A stretch of DNA of 25,082 nt from an uncultured Ruminococcus sp. (GTDB lineage: Bacteria > Bacillota > Clostridia > Oscillospirales > Ruminococcaceae). A program made the translations under genes and the position numbers. Below are positions 6,836 to 14,362 of the stretch, one piece after another. Location: assembly GCA_945835085.1 (NCBI GenBank), contig CAMAIG010000001.1, positions 1 through 25,082 on the forward strand, given 5' to 3'. Within the stretch, counting starts at the first letter, position 1; each line of letters begins with the position of its first letter. The notes beneath the pieces are model-generated. The model did no database searches and was not told where the DNA came from. It worked only from the letters and a program-made list of their open reading frames with translations.

Positions 6836-7918
6836 TTATTGTGGTTTGGGATAAATAAGCGGTGAATCATCAAAATTGACACTGCTGAAATCAAAGTCCG
6901 GTGCAACGGTAAATGATCGTAAATTGTACATATCAATAAATACGTTGTTTGCTACTTTTCTTAAATTAGGAGCATAAAAATTTTCAACAGAAAACAAACC
7001 ATAACCAAGATCGTTTGATATCTCTGTTATAGATCCCAAGTTAACAGATGTTAAATTGTAGCAATGGTAAAACGCTGCATTATCAATACTTGTTACATTC
7101 GGCGCATTGATACTTTTTAATGCTGTACACTCATAAAACGCTTTTTTACCAATAGATGTTGCAGATAACGGGTTAACGCTTTCCAATCCTGTGCATTGAT
7201 AAAACGCATTTTGCGGAATTTCCAAAACATTTTGTAAGCAATCAACCTTTCGTATACATTTATTTTGATACAAATAGCTTGCCGGAATAGCTGCCGGCGG
7301 AATTTCATATTCTATTTTCTCAAGCATTTTACATTCACTAAAACCAATTGGATTTGTTGCTTCACCATATATTTTTATATATTTTATATGTCCCGAAACA
7401 ATAGAACTGCCGCAATTTTTCATTGTATCCATTGATATTTTGGCGGCTCTTAAATTTGTTGCTTGGGCGAATGAAAATGTCGGCTGATTTTCTGTTCCGT
7501 AATTTTCGCCATTTATATATATAACTTTGCCGCTCATCGGTTCCATAGAAGAATAACGTATACAAACACCGGCATTTGCAGTTATTGTTATAACGTACCC
7601 TTTGGCTTCATCATATTGATGATAAAAAATTGACGCATCGTTCTTATCAACTGTTTCGATAGATCCGTCACCCCAATCAATTGTGCCTCCGCCATAGCTG
7701 TATACATATCGGTTATTTTCAATATTAATAGTCAAAAATTGAATAGGACCAACACAATATGAAGTGTCCAATACTTCATGATAAAGAATCACCTGATTCG
7801 GCGCAGGCTCGGGAATTGTTGGCCAGTGTTCGGGAAACTCCCAGTCATCACCTCCCCCCGAACCGCCGCCTCCGCCCCCAAGCGACAGCCCCAGCATAAA
7901 ACCATCATCAAAACTCAT
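6836..7918 (-). CDS. Tail protein with BspA-type leucine-rich repeats
   Basis: 360 residues, ATG at 7918 behind GGAGGG, overlapping the hub gene stop by 1 nt. A short anchor and glycine-rich hinge (MSFDDGFMLGLSLGGGGGGS) come first. A beta domain with GGGTIDWGDGS, like those next to LRR_5 repeats in surface proteins, follows. Residues about 195-345 are BspA/LRR_5 repeats (IPQNAFYQCTGLESVN, IGKKAFYECTALKSIN, IDNAAFYHCYNLTSVN). The body is visibly more AT-rich than its neighbours while the glycine hinge is GC-rich, suggesting a swapped-in domain. A receptor-binding or adhesive tail role is inferred. Confidence 0.8.
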   Translation of the reverse strand: MSFDDGFMLGLSLGGGGGGSGGGDDWEFPEHWPTIPEPAPNQVILYHEVLDTSYCVGPIQFLTINIENNRYVYSYGGGTIDWGDGSIETVDKNDASIFYHQYDEAKGYVITITANAGVCIRYSSMEPMSGKVIYINGENYGTENQPTFSFAQATNLRAAKISMDTMKNCGSSIVSGHIKYIKIYGEATNPIGFSECKMLEKIEYEIPPAAIPASYLYQNKCIRKVDCLQNVLEIPQNAFYQCTGLESVNPLSATSIGKKAFYECTALKSINAPNVTSIDNAAFYHCYNLTSVNLGSITEISNDLGYGLFSVENFYAPNLRKVANNVFIDMYNLRSFTVAPDFDFSSVNFDDSPLIYPKPQ

Positions 7919-9306
7919 TACGTTCCCTCCTCCGTTATTTCTTCCTTTGAAAACTCCGTAACATTCCCGTTGTCGTCCCTTTTGATGTGATATTTAAATT
8001 TTTTGCCCTCATAGCTTACGGTCGCTTCGGTCTTATCCTCGTTCCAGTAGGCGCTTTTCGGGGTTATCTTTGACACCATTGCACCGTCAAACTCCACGAC
8101 CCCGTCAGCCGTAGCCTTGGAATAGCCGTAACGGTTCTGTTTTACCTCCCCTGTAGTTTCGTCCGTTGTTTTCTCACCAAGGTGTATAATTCCTTGGTAA
8201 CGGGTTATAAGCGTATCATTGCCCAGCTTTTCACCGTCCGAGAGCTTTTCTTCCAGCTTACGGGAAATGTAACCGAGGTAAGAATACTCATCCTCCGTAA
8301 CCTCATTGCTGCCGAGAGAAGCATATATGCCCGCACCCGTGAAATTGAGCGTTAAGGCGTTTGCGGTAAAATCCGTCAGACCGTCCACACCGTCGGGAAC
8401 GTGATAATGGTTCATTCCTGTGCTTATGGTCGGAAGATAATTATTCATAAGCTGCGGAACATCAACTATCATCTTGCTGCAGTCCCATGAACGATAGGTA
8501 TATCCGCTTACCCTTGCAAGCAAAGTGTCGGCATATTCCTGAGAAGCAAATTCGGTCTGTACGGTCAGAGTGGAGAACACATCCGCTGTTTCATCGCCCG
8601 AGTAATAATAATCGGAGCCTGTATATGCCCTTACTCTTGTTATTGCCGAACGTTCCGACTGCATTGTTATTGCTGTATGAGTGGTGACAGGGCAGGATGT
8701 ATGCGCCGTTGTTCCGAAAAATACGAAATCAAGGTAATTGTTTGCCGACACGGTGAAATATCCGCACCATGCCGCCGAAACGGTCTCAAGCAAGGCTCTT
8801 GCCGTTTTGCCTTTTATATCCGTCTTTTTCAGCTTTAATCCTCCGAAATATCCGGAGCTTTTTATGTAAGAGGTACAGCCGTCAAATCCTACCGCTCCGG
8901 CAATATATTCAACAAGGCTGACACACGCAATTTCTCCGCTGTCTTCATCATCCGCAATTACGCCTGTGTACGGTATTTCAAACATATCCGAAGATATACC
9001 AAGCAGCAGCATACGGTCATAGCATTTGAACGTGACTTTATTTCCTGACCTTGAACGACGGGAAACAAAGAAGTAATACGTCACCCCGGAACCTTCTATC
9101 CCGAAAGCGACCGCCGCACCCGACTTAGGCGGATTCACGGCGTATTCTTCATATGTTACCGTAAAATCAAATTCCGTCGAGCTTACCCCCGAAATACCCA
9201 TGCCGTCAGCATTCTGTTTAAGCTGCAGATCGCCAAATGTGTAATACATAATGCCGTCAATGCTCAGATAGTAGCTAAAGACCGTCTCCAATACCCGTTT
9301 TGTCAA
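7918..9306 (-). CDS. Tail hub / tail-associated protein
   Basis: 462 residues. A TTG at 9306 overlaps the previous gene by 32 nt; an in-frame TTG at 9291 is an alternative, so the start is uncertain. The position between the distal tail gene and the receptor-binding genes, and the beta-rich N-terminus (YYTFGDLQLKQ, FDFTVTYEEYAVNPPKSGAAVAF, YYFFVSRRSRSGNKVTFKCYDRM), fit a gp27/Tal-like baseplate hub. The middle (ARALLETVSAAWCGYF, then NNYLDFVFFG) also fits hub domains. No peptidase motif is visible and there is no long C-terminal fibre. Confidence 0.65.
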   Translation of the reverse strand: MTKRVLETVFSYYLSIDGIMYYTFGDLQLKQNADGMGISGVSSTEFDFTVTYEEYAVNPPKSGAAVAFGIEGSGVTYYFFVSRRSRSGNKVTFKCYDRMLLLGISSDMFEIPYTGVIADDEDSGEIACVSLVEYIAGAVGFDGCTSYIKSSGYFGGLKLKKTDIKGKTARALLETVSAAWCGYFTVSANNYLDFVFFGTTAHTSCPVTTHTAITMQSERSAITRVRAYTGSDYYYSGDETADVFSTLTVQTEFASQEYADTLLARVSGYTYRSWDCSKMIVDVPQLMNNYLPTISTGMNHYHVPDGVDGLTDFTANALTLNFTGAGIYASLGSNEVTEDEYSYLGYISRKLEEKLSDGEKLGNDTLITRYQGIIHLGEKTTDETTGEVKQNRYGYSKATADGVVEFDGAMVSKITPKSAYWNEDKTEATVSYEGKKFKYHIKRDDNGNVTEFSKEEITEEGT

Positions 9307-9688
9307 GCTCGCAGGCTGTCAGCTTTATACCGGAGCTGTAGCGCACACCAAGGAAATTAGCCTGTTCCAGCTTTGCAGGAATATCATCGGTATAACAGTT
9401 GCCCGTAAAGTCGGGACAGCTCAAAGCAATAGTTTCACTTTTCAGTGCCTCGGTCAGAGCCGCCATATTCTCTGCGGAAAGCCGCCCCGTTGATATGTCA
9501 AGGCTGAATCTGCGCCCCTTTAAAATGCGCACAGTGTCGCCCTTGTAATCGGTGAACTGATTTTCCGTGTCATATTCGTTTGTCCATCTTGCCTCATATC
9601 CGCCTATAAGACGGAGGGCGTAATCTCCGATAGTGACCGTATATCCGCCGTTGAGCACTTCTCCGCTTTTAAGTGCATATTCAGCCAT
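9275..9688 (-). CDS. Distal tail / minor tail protein
   Basis: 137 residues, ATG at 9688 behind AGGAGG. It lies directly after the tape measure, where the distal tail protein is normally encoded. It is a compact beta-rich protein (GYTVTIGDYALRLIGGYEAR, VRILKGRRFSLDIS, TIALSCPDFTGNCY) and much shorter than a full Dit. It would connect the tail tube end to the hub. The assignment rests on gene order more than on motifs. Confidence 0.6.
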   Translation of the reverse strand: MAEYALKSGEVLNGGYTVTIGDYALRLIGGYEARWTNEYDTENQFTDYKGDTVRILKGRRFSLDISTGRLSAENMAALTEALKSETIALSCPDFTGNCYTDDIPAKLEQANFLGVRYSSGIKLTACELDKTGIGDGL

Positions 9689-9699
9689 AGTGTACCTCC

Positions 9700-12600
9700 T
9701 TATAAGTTAAACGTGTTGCCGCCGGAGCGTTTCCCCGATGCGATAAGCTCTCCAAGCGTGGTTTTTATGTATTCCTTGTCGTTAAGGTTGATCGTGATCG
9801 GCGTGTTCATCCATGCAGCATTTTCCGAAGAGCTGCCCGATTTGCCCGTTCCGCTGCCTATGCCAAGCATAGCGGAAATAGCGCTTGCGTCATTGATACC
9901 GCCCATATTGTCAATAATGCCCTGAATGTAGCTTTGCGCCGTTGCAGCACCTTCTTCATAAGCTGTGGCAGGCATAGACCCGAAAATATTGCTTACAGTG
10001 TTTGCTGTTTCCTCGTTAAGGTCGTCAAGCTGCCCGGAGATCTGATCCTGCGCAGTCTGTTCCGCTTTTGCCTGAAATCTCTCCCAATCGCTGTAATAAA
10101 GCTGCAGCTTTTCGGGCGATAAACCAAGCAAGGTATCAATAAAAGCCTGCCTTGAACCGTCCTCGTAATTCATTCCCATTATTTTTCCCATAAGACTGTC
10201 GGAAATGCCCGTTTTTTTCAGCTTTTCAAGGCTGCTGTTGTACTTGTCAATCTTCTTGATTTCAGCGTTCAGATCCGTAAGCACATTAACGTCCTTACCC
10301 TTGGAATCCGTTACCGTTTCGGAAAGGTCAATATCCGATAATTCTTTTTTTGTCTTCTCTTTTTTATCTACAAGATCTTTATAGTCCTCCGAAATCTTGT
10401 CAGACAGCTTTTGAGATTTCTTTTCCCATAGGTCAAGCTCTTCCTTAGCATCCTCTTCATCTTCCTTTTTTAATTTGTCTGCAAGTTCTTTACGCCCTTT
10501 AAGTATCTCAGCATTATATTTCTTATACTGTTCGCTTTGCTTGTCAAGCCCGTTGACGATAGTTTCAATGTCGTTCCACATCATTTCTTCCGTGTAACTT
10601 TCATCGGTTTCGTTCCTGAGTTTAAGAGCTTCTATTTGATCGTCAATGCTGTCCTCATAGGCTTTTTTTTGGCCTTCGGCGTCCTTATCCCTTAGCTTTT
10701 TTTGTTCATTTGCATATTTTTCATAAGCCGAAAGCTGCTTAAAATACAGCTCCGATTCTGTATTTACATTTGTGTCAAGATATTGCTTTAACTCGGCATA
10801 ATATTCCGCCTCGCTGATTTTCCTCAAAGCAAGATTTTCGTCAAGTTTATCAACCTTTGCCTGCAGATTTTCTTCATATTTTTTCAGTTCTTCATCCTGC
10901 TTTTCGGCGTTTTCCCGTGCTTCTTCTTCTCGTTGTTTTGCCATACCGTCTGCAGCAATTCTTGCACCGTTGGAAGCTGCGCTTACTGCTCCTGCCGCTC
11001 CGGTAGCTGCGTCTTCGTACAGTTGGCTTATATCATTATCAAGTGATTCTATTTCCGCATTTATCTCTTCCAGATTTTCTTTTGCTTCGATATATCCGCT
11101 CTGATCCTTGTTTTGCAGCCATGCCTGGGGAGATATGTAATATCCTTTTTCTTCTTTCCTTGTTTCCATTTCTTCAATGGTCTTCTGGTATTCTCGCTGC
11201 TTTTTATATAATTCGGTAATTTCTTCTTCATATGCGTTTATTTTCGCTTTGTTGCGCATAGCTGCGATAACGCTTTCAATAGATCCTGCAAGAGAGTTAT
11301 ATGCTCCCGCCTGTTCGCCTATCAGCTGAGTGCCTTCCGGCATATATTGCTGTAATTCTTCTGCAAGGCTTTTTAACTGTTCTTCCTGCCCGATAGTACG
11401 GTTTTCGACTTTCCGAAGCTCCTCGTATTTCTGCGCCTTGTTTTCGATAACTGCAATTTCAGCTTCGGATGTTTCAATACTTTCTGCAGCATTTTGTTTT
11501 ATCTGTTCATACTCTTCGTTAAGGTCTTTCAACTTATCAGATACGGCATCGGCTCTGTTTACAAAAGAGATCAACCCCACCGTAACAGCAGCAATTGCAG
11601 AAGCAAGCAGTATATATGGATTTGCAGCCGCAGCAACATTGTTCGCTTCCTGTGCTGCCGTCGCCGCCTGTGTTGCCGTTGTAAGCGTTTTGAATGCGTT
11701 TACTGCAGTAGATACAGCAGAACCGACAGCGGAAGCGCCTTTGAATGTAACATAAGCCGCCGCAAGAGACATCACAGCCTCTTTGTGCTCGATAAGACCT
11801 TTTGCAACTGTTACAACAACATCTCCGATACCCTCGATATTATCCATGATAGACGGCGCAGAGGATGAAATTAACTGTGTAAGTTCAAGCGCAACAGGCA
11901 GCAGCTTTTCTCCCAGCTCCGCCGAAAGATTCTGTATAGTCAGATCCATTATTCTCTGCTGATTTGCATAGCTGTCGGAAGTTTTCGCAAAATCTCCCTG
12001 TGCATCGGCAGTCTGCTGTAACAGATACTGATACCTGAGCATTGTCTGTTCCTGCTGTGACATCTTGCGCCAGGGCTTTTCGATACCCTCTGCAAGAGCA
12101 TAAGCCTCCATATTGGTGACAGACATATTTATACCAAGCTGCTTTAACGGCTCGGTCTCGCCCGAAATTCCCGAACGTATCTTTTCAAAAGCAGTTTCAA
12201 TATCGAGATTGTAGAAAGAAGCCATATCTCCGGCAAGCCCTACAAGGTTTTCCGACAGCTCAACAACGCTGTCGCTTGTTATGCCCTGAGATTTCAGCAT
12301 AGCTCCGAGGGTACCCGTGTACTGCTTTGCGGCAAGCTCGGACATACCGAAGGACGTTGCAGCATTCTTCGCCCAGGTGTTTATTTTATCAGCATCACTT
12401 CCGAAAGTAGTGTCCACAACGTTCTGCACTTCCGAAAGGTCTGAAGCAAGCTCAATGCCCTGCTTTGCAAAATCAACAAATTCATCCTTGAGCCTGCGCA
12501 ATCCCGATATTACAACATCGGAAAGGATATTTGCCTTGAATATATCACCGAATCCGACAGCGCTTTTGCCTGCGTTGTCAACAGCCTTTCCCAGTTCTGT

Positions 12601-13014
12601 TGTTTCTTTTGTCGCATCATCCGTGCTTTTTCCGGCGTTATCAAGCTGCAGCTTTGTATTTGCAAGCTCCTGTTTATACTGCCTTAAGCGGCTCTCTGTG
12701 TTTGTGATCTCCTGCTGATACTTTTTCTGTTCACTTGCAGATATGTCACCCGATTCAGCTGCCTTTTTCACAGCTTCTTCGGCAGATCTGAGCTGTTCAA
12801 GTTTGTTTTTGGTGCTTTCAATAGCCGTTCCCAAAAGGTCAAACTTGTTTTTCAGATTTTCTGTGTTTTCTCCGCCGTCCAGTTTAAGGCCTGCATTGAC
12901 AGCTTTAAGCTCCGCAGAAGTGTTTTTAAGACTGTTTTCAATATCGGAAAGCGCCGCCGTAAGTCCGGAAGTATCAGCGCCTATTTTCGCCATATAGCCG
13001 TATTTACTTGCCAC
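9700..13014 (-). CDS. Tail tape measure protein
   Basis: 1104 residues, the longest gene here. The GTG at 13014 follows GAGGAG at good spacing. It sets tail length and may form the channel for DNA entry. Features in order: coiled coil (about 15-140), a TMP domain (IELASDLSEVQNVVDTTFGS, then FGMSELAAKQYTGTLGAMLKSQGI), hydrophobic segments about 400-490 (ANPYILLASAIAAVTVGLIS), and long charged coiled coils (about 500-960). A C-terminal tail ends in KRSGGNTFNL. No lytic enzyme domain is visible, unlike in many relatives. Its gene follows the gp10-like gene by 4 nt and belongs to the operon started at 13484-13519. Confidence 0.95.
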   Translation of the reverse strand: MASKYGYMAKIGADTSGLTAALSDIENSLKNTSAELKAVNAGLKLDGGENTENLKNKFDLLGTAIESTKNKLEQLRSAEEAVKKAAESGDISASEQKKYQQEITNTESRLRQYKQELANTKLQLDNAGKSTDDATKETTELGKAVDNAGKSAVGFGDIFKANILSDVVISGLRRLKDEFVDFAKQGIELASDLSEVQNVVDTTFGSDADKINTWAKNAATSFGMSELAAKQYTGTLGAMLKSQGITSDSVVELSENLVGLAGDMASFYNLDIETAFEKIRSGISGETEPLKQLGINMSVTNMEAYALAEGIEKPWRKMSQQEQTMLRYQYLLQQTADAQGDFAKTSDSYANQQRIMDLTIQNLSAELGEKLLPVALELTQLISSSAPSIMDNIEGIGDVVVTVAKGLIEHKEAVMSLAAAYVTFKGASAVGSAVSTAVNAFKTLTTATQAATAAQEANNVAAAANPYILLASAIAAVTVGLISFVNRADAVSDKLKDLNEEYEQIKQNAAESIETSEAEIAVIENKAQKYEELRKVENRTIGQEEQLKSLAEELQQYMPEGTQLIGEQAGAYNSLAGSIESVIAAMRNKAKINAYEEEITELYKKQREYQKTIEEMETRKEEKGYYISPQAWLQNKDQSGYIEAKENLEEINAEIESLDNDISQLYEDAATGAAGAVSAASNGARIAADGMAKQREEEARENAEKQDEELKKYEENLQAKVDKLDENLALRKISEAEYYAELKQYLDTNVNTESELYFKQLSAYEKYANEQKKLRDKDAEGQKKAYEDSIDDQIEALKLRNETDESYTEEMMWNDIETIVNGLDKQSEQYKKYNAEILKGRKELADKLKKEDEEDAKEELDLWEKKSQKLSDKISEDYKDLVDKKEKTKKELSDIDLSETVTDSKGKDVNVLTDLNAEIKKIDKYNSSLEKLKKTGISDSLMGKIMGMNYEDGSRQAFIDTLLGLSPEKLQLYYSDWERFQAKAEQTAQDQISGQLDDLNEETANTVSNIFGSMPATAYEEGAATAQSYIQGIIDNMGGINDASAISAMLGIGSGTGKSGSSSENAAWMNTPITINLNDKEYIKTTLGELIASGKRSGGNTFNL

Positions 13015-13018
13015 GTTC

Positions 13019-13447
13019 TCACTCCTCTAAAATTTTTTCGATCCTGCGGTCAAGCTCTTCACGAGCCTTGTTCTGATTTTCTACGATATGCGGTATGGGA
13101 GCAACGTTTGAACCGTTCCTTGCCTTGTGCCCAAGCTCCAGTAAATGAGTAAGCTGATAATTCGTCTTGTTGCGTACATAGCCCTGTACACGCCCTTTTT
13201 CATAGCTTTTAACAACGGTCATCCACCCTTTTTTATAGCTTCCGGGCTGATAATTTGCCTTTGCAACTCCACGGACAAGTACAACTCCGCTTTTCGGAAC
13301 TTTTTTCCGCACGGGAGAATCTCTTTCTATATCCTTATAGGCTTCTTCGGTACATTCCTTTACAGCCTCGGCTATCTTCTTGGATTTATCTTCCGTGTAT
13401 TTTTTCAAATCGCCGATAATTGCTTCCGGTATCTGTTCTATATCCAT
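13019..13447 (-). CDS. HK97 gp10-like head-tail/tail completion protein
   Basis: 142 residues from the ATG at 13447; a GTG at 13456 is the alternative and neither has a strong ribosome site. The pattern DIERDSPVRK, then PGSYKKGWMTV, then YQLTHLLELGHKARNGSNVAPIPHI is that of the HK97 gp10-like family. These proteins help join head and tail. In most phages this gene lies between the head closure and tail completion genes. Here it comes after the cargo locus and just before the tape measure, as first gene behind a repeated promoter. Confidence 0.85.
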   Translation of the reverse strand: MDIEQIPEAIIGDLKKYTEDKSKKIAEAVKECTEEAYKDIERDSPVRKKVPKSGVVLVRGVAKANYQPGSYKKGWMTVVKSYEKGRVQGYVRNKTNYQLTHLLELGHKARNGSNVAPIPHIVENQNKAREELDRRIEKILEE

Positions 13448-13483
13448 TTTCCACACCCGATTTTATGTTTTTTCTCTGGTTTT

Positions 13484-13519
13484 ATCATAGCATAAAAAAA
13501 GCGTCCGAAACGGACAGTT
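13484..13519 (-). promoter_or_regulatory. Repeated late promoter, copy 4 (before gp10-like gene)
   Basis: AACTGTCCGTTT (13519-13508), exactly 18 nt, then TATGAT (13489-13484) preceded by TG (extended -10, TGCTATGAT). The same layout and box occur at 18955, 22783 and 23430. The box takes the place of a -35 element, as in activator-dependent phage late promoters. Confidence 0.75.
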
Positions 13520-13525
13520 CGGACG
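13493..13525 (-). terminator. Hairpin with T-run embedded in promoter copy 4
   Basis: CGTCCGAA and TTCGGACG (13525-13518 and 13509-13502) pair around an 8-nt loop, followed on the - strand by C and seven T. This resembles an intrinsic terminator whose loop and 3' arm are part of the promoter box. It would stop read-through from the immunity genes. Confidence 0.55.
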
Positions 13526-13541
13526 GGAAGATATAAAAATA

Positions 13542-13567
13542 CCGCCTTGCAATTGACTGCAAAGCGG
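13542..13567 (-). terminator. Hairpin after the second immunity-like gene
   Basis: On the - strand CCGCTTTGCA pairs over 10 bp, with one G-T pair, with TGCAAGGCGG around a 6-nt loop. TATTTTTAT follows. It lies 15 nt after the 51-residue gene. A close relative is at 19016-19041, in the same position relative to the other cargo locus. Confidence 0.6.
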
Positions 13568-13582
13568 ATTATTATGTTTGAT

Positions 13583-13738
13583 TTATTTTACTATCTCAAA
13601 AAGTTCGGGCGGATAAAGATAATCTTCTGCTGTTTCATCAATTATTCTATACCAGCCTTTTTCAACAGAAATAACATTATAGATCTTACCGTTAAGTAAT
13701 TCTAAAGGGTCACTTTTGCCAATGTATCTAACTTTCAT
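13583..13738 (-). CDS. Second immunity-like small protein (51 aa)
   Basis: Starts MKVRYIGKSDPLELLNGKIY and ends YPPELFEIVK; AAGGGAG lies 7 nt before the ATG. The pattern (NGK-Y-V-SVEKGWYRI, then DYLYPPELFEIV) is an SH3-like small beta protein. I recognise it as a type recurring near polymorphic-toxin and immunity loci of Firmicutes, though I cannot verify this by search. It lies 46 nt after the 73-residue immunity candidate. It may be an orphan immunity gene left from an earlier toxin or a second guard for the same one. Confidence 0.7.
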   Translation of the reverse strand: MKVRYIGKSDPLELLNGKIYNVISVEKGWYRIIDETAEDYLYPPELFEIVK

Positions 13739-13784
13739 CTTTGAACTCCCTTTTGACCTTTAAATCAACAACAGCGTTTTGACA

Positions 13785-14006
13785 TTAATACCCCAAAATC
13801 AACTTATCTTCATATTCTGAAACATCATCAGAATTTGCATTTGGATTTTCCTTTAAGAAAGCTATCATTTTTTTCTGTCCTTCTTCATCATCAACGAAAG
13901 AAAGCATAACTCCAAGGACAAAATCAAAATATGAATCAGAAACATTTTCAAGAAGCTGTTTCAGTTCAGGGTTAGAAGCCAAAGCAAGTTCTGTTTTTAA
14001 ACTCAT
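13785..14006 (-). CDS. Putative immunity protein for the toxin-like ORF (73 aa)
   Basis: The ATG at 14006 is preferred because AAAAGGA precedes it by 8 nt. An ATG at 14015 overlaps the toxin-like ORF stop (ATGA). The protein is acidic and helical (MSLKTELALASNPELKQLLE, SYFDFVLGVMLSFVDDEEGQ, DDVSEYEDKLILGY), as is common for immunity proteins. Tight coupling to the basic toxin-like ORF is the main evidence. The region is AT-rich compared with the tail genes around it. Confidence 0.6.
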   Translation of the reverse strand: MSLKTELALASNPELKQLLENVSDSYFDFVLGVMLSFVDDEEGQKKMIAFLKENPNANSDDVSEYEDKLILGY

Positions 14007-14011
14007 ATTTA

Positions 14012-14362
14012 TCATCCTTTTCGGTAAATACAGTAATCATCAAACCCGTGGTTTTCAAAATAAAACATCACATCAAGTTCTCCGGAATAGTATTTGCACC
14101 ACTTCTTGTTTGAATATCTGTTATTATAAATTGTATTAACATTTTGAATAAACGTTGAGTACTCTTTGTTGGAAACATTGCATTCCGGATACTTGAACGG
14201 ATAACCTTTCTTATCAAGTTTAACACCTGAATTGTTTTTTGTCAACGTGTTTTGGGATTTTTTATGCTTTTTGCCACTATCATCAAAATCGAACTGACCG
14301 TTTTTCTTCCTTTTTTGCCCTTTAAATCGTAATTCTGCAATTCTACCCACTTTCTTCGTCAT
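14012..14362 (-). CDS. Toxin-like small basic protein after the protease
   Basis: 116 residues from ATG 14362 (a GTG at 14371 is in frame). It overlaps the protease 3' end by 20 nt in the +1 frame and lacks a ribosome site, so translation is probably coupled. Residues about 1-30 are basic with KKNGQFDFDDSG, the linker type that precedes toxin domains in phage structural fusions. Residues about 45-116 (GVKLDKKGYPFKYPE, then YSGELDVMFYFENHGFDDYC) look like a compact domain I cannot name. The immunity-like gene follows with ATGA overlap. Toxin function is inferred from linker, charge, size and neighbours; a head cargo protein without toxicity is possible. Confidence 0.5.
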   Translation of the reverse strand: MTKKVGRIAELRFKGQKRKKNGQFDFDDSGKKHKKSQNTLTKNNSGVKLDKKGYPFKYPECNVSNKEYSTFIQNVNTIYNNRYSNKKWCKYYSGELDVMFYFENHGFDDYCIYRKG

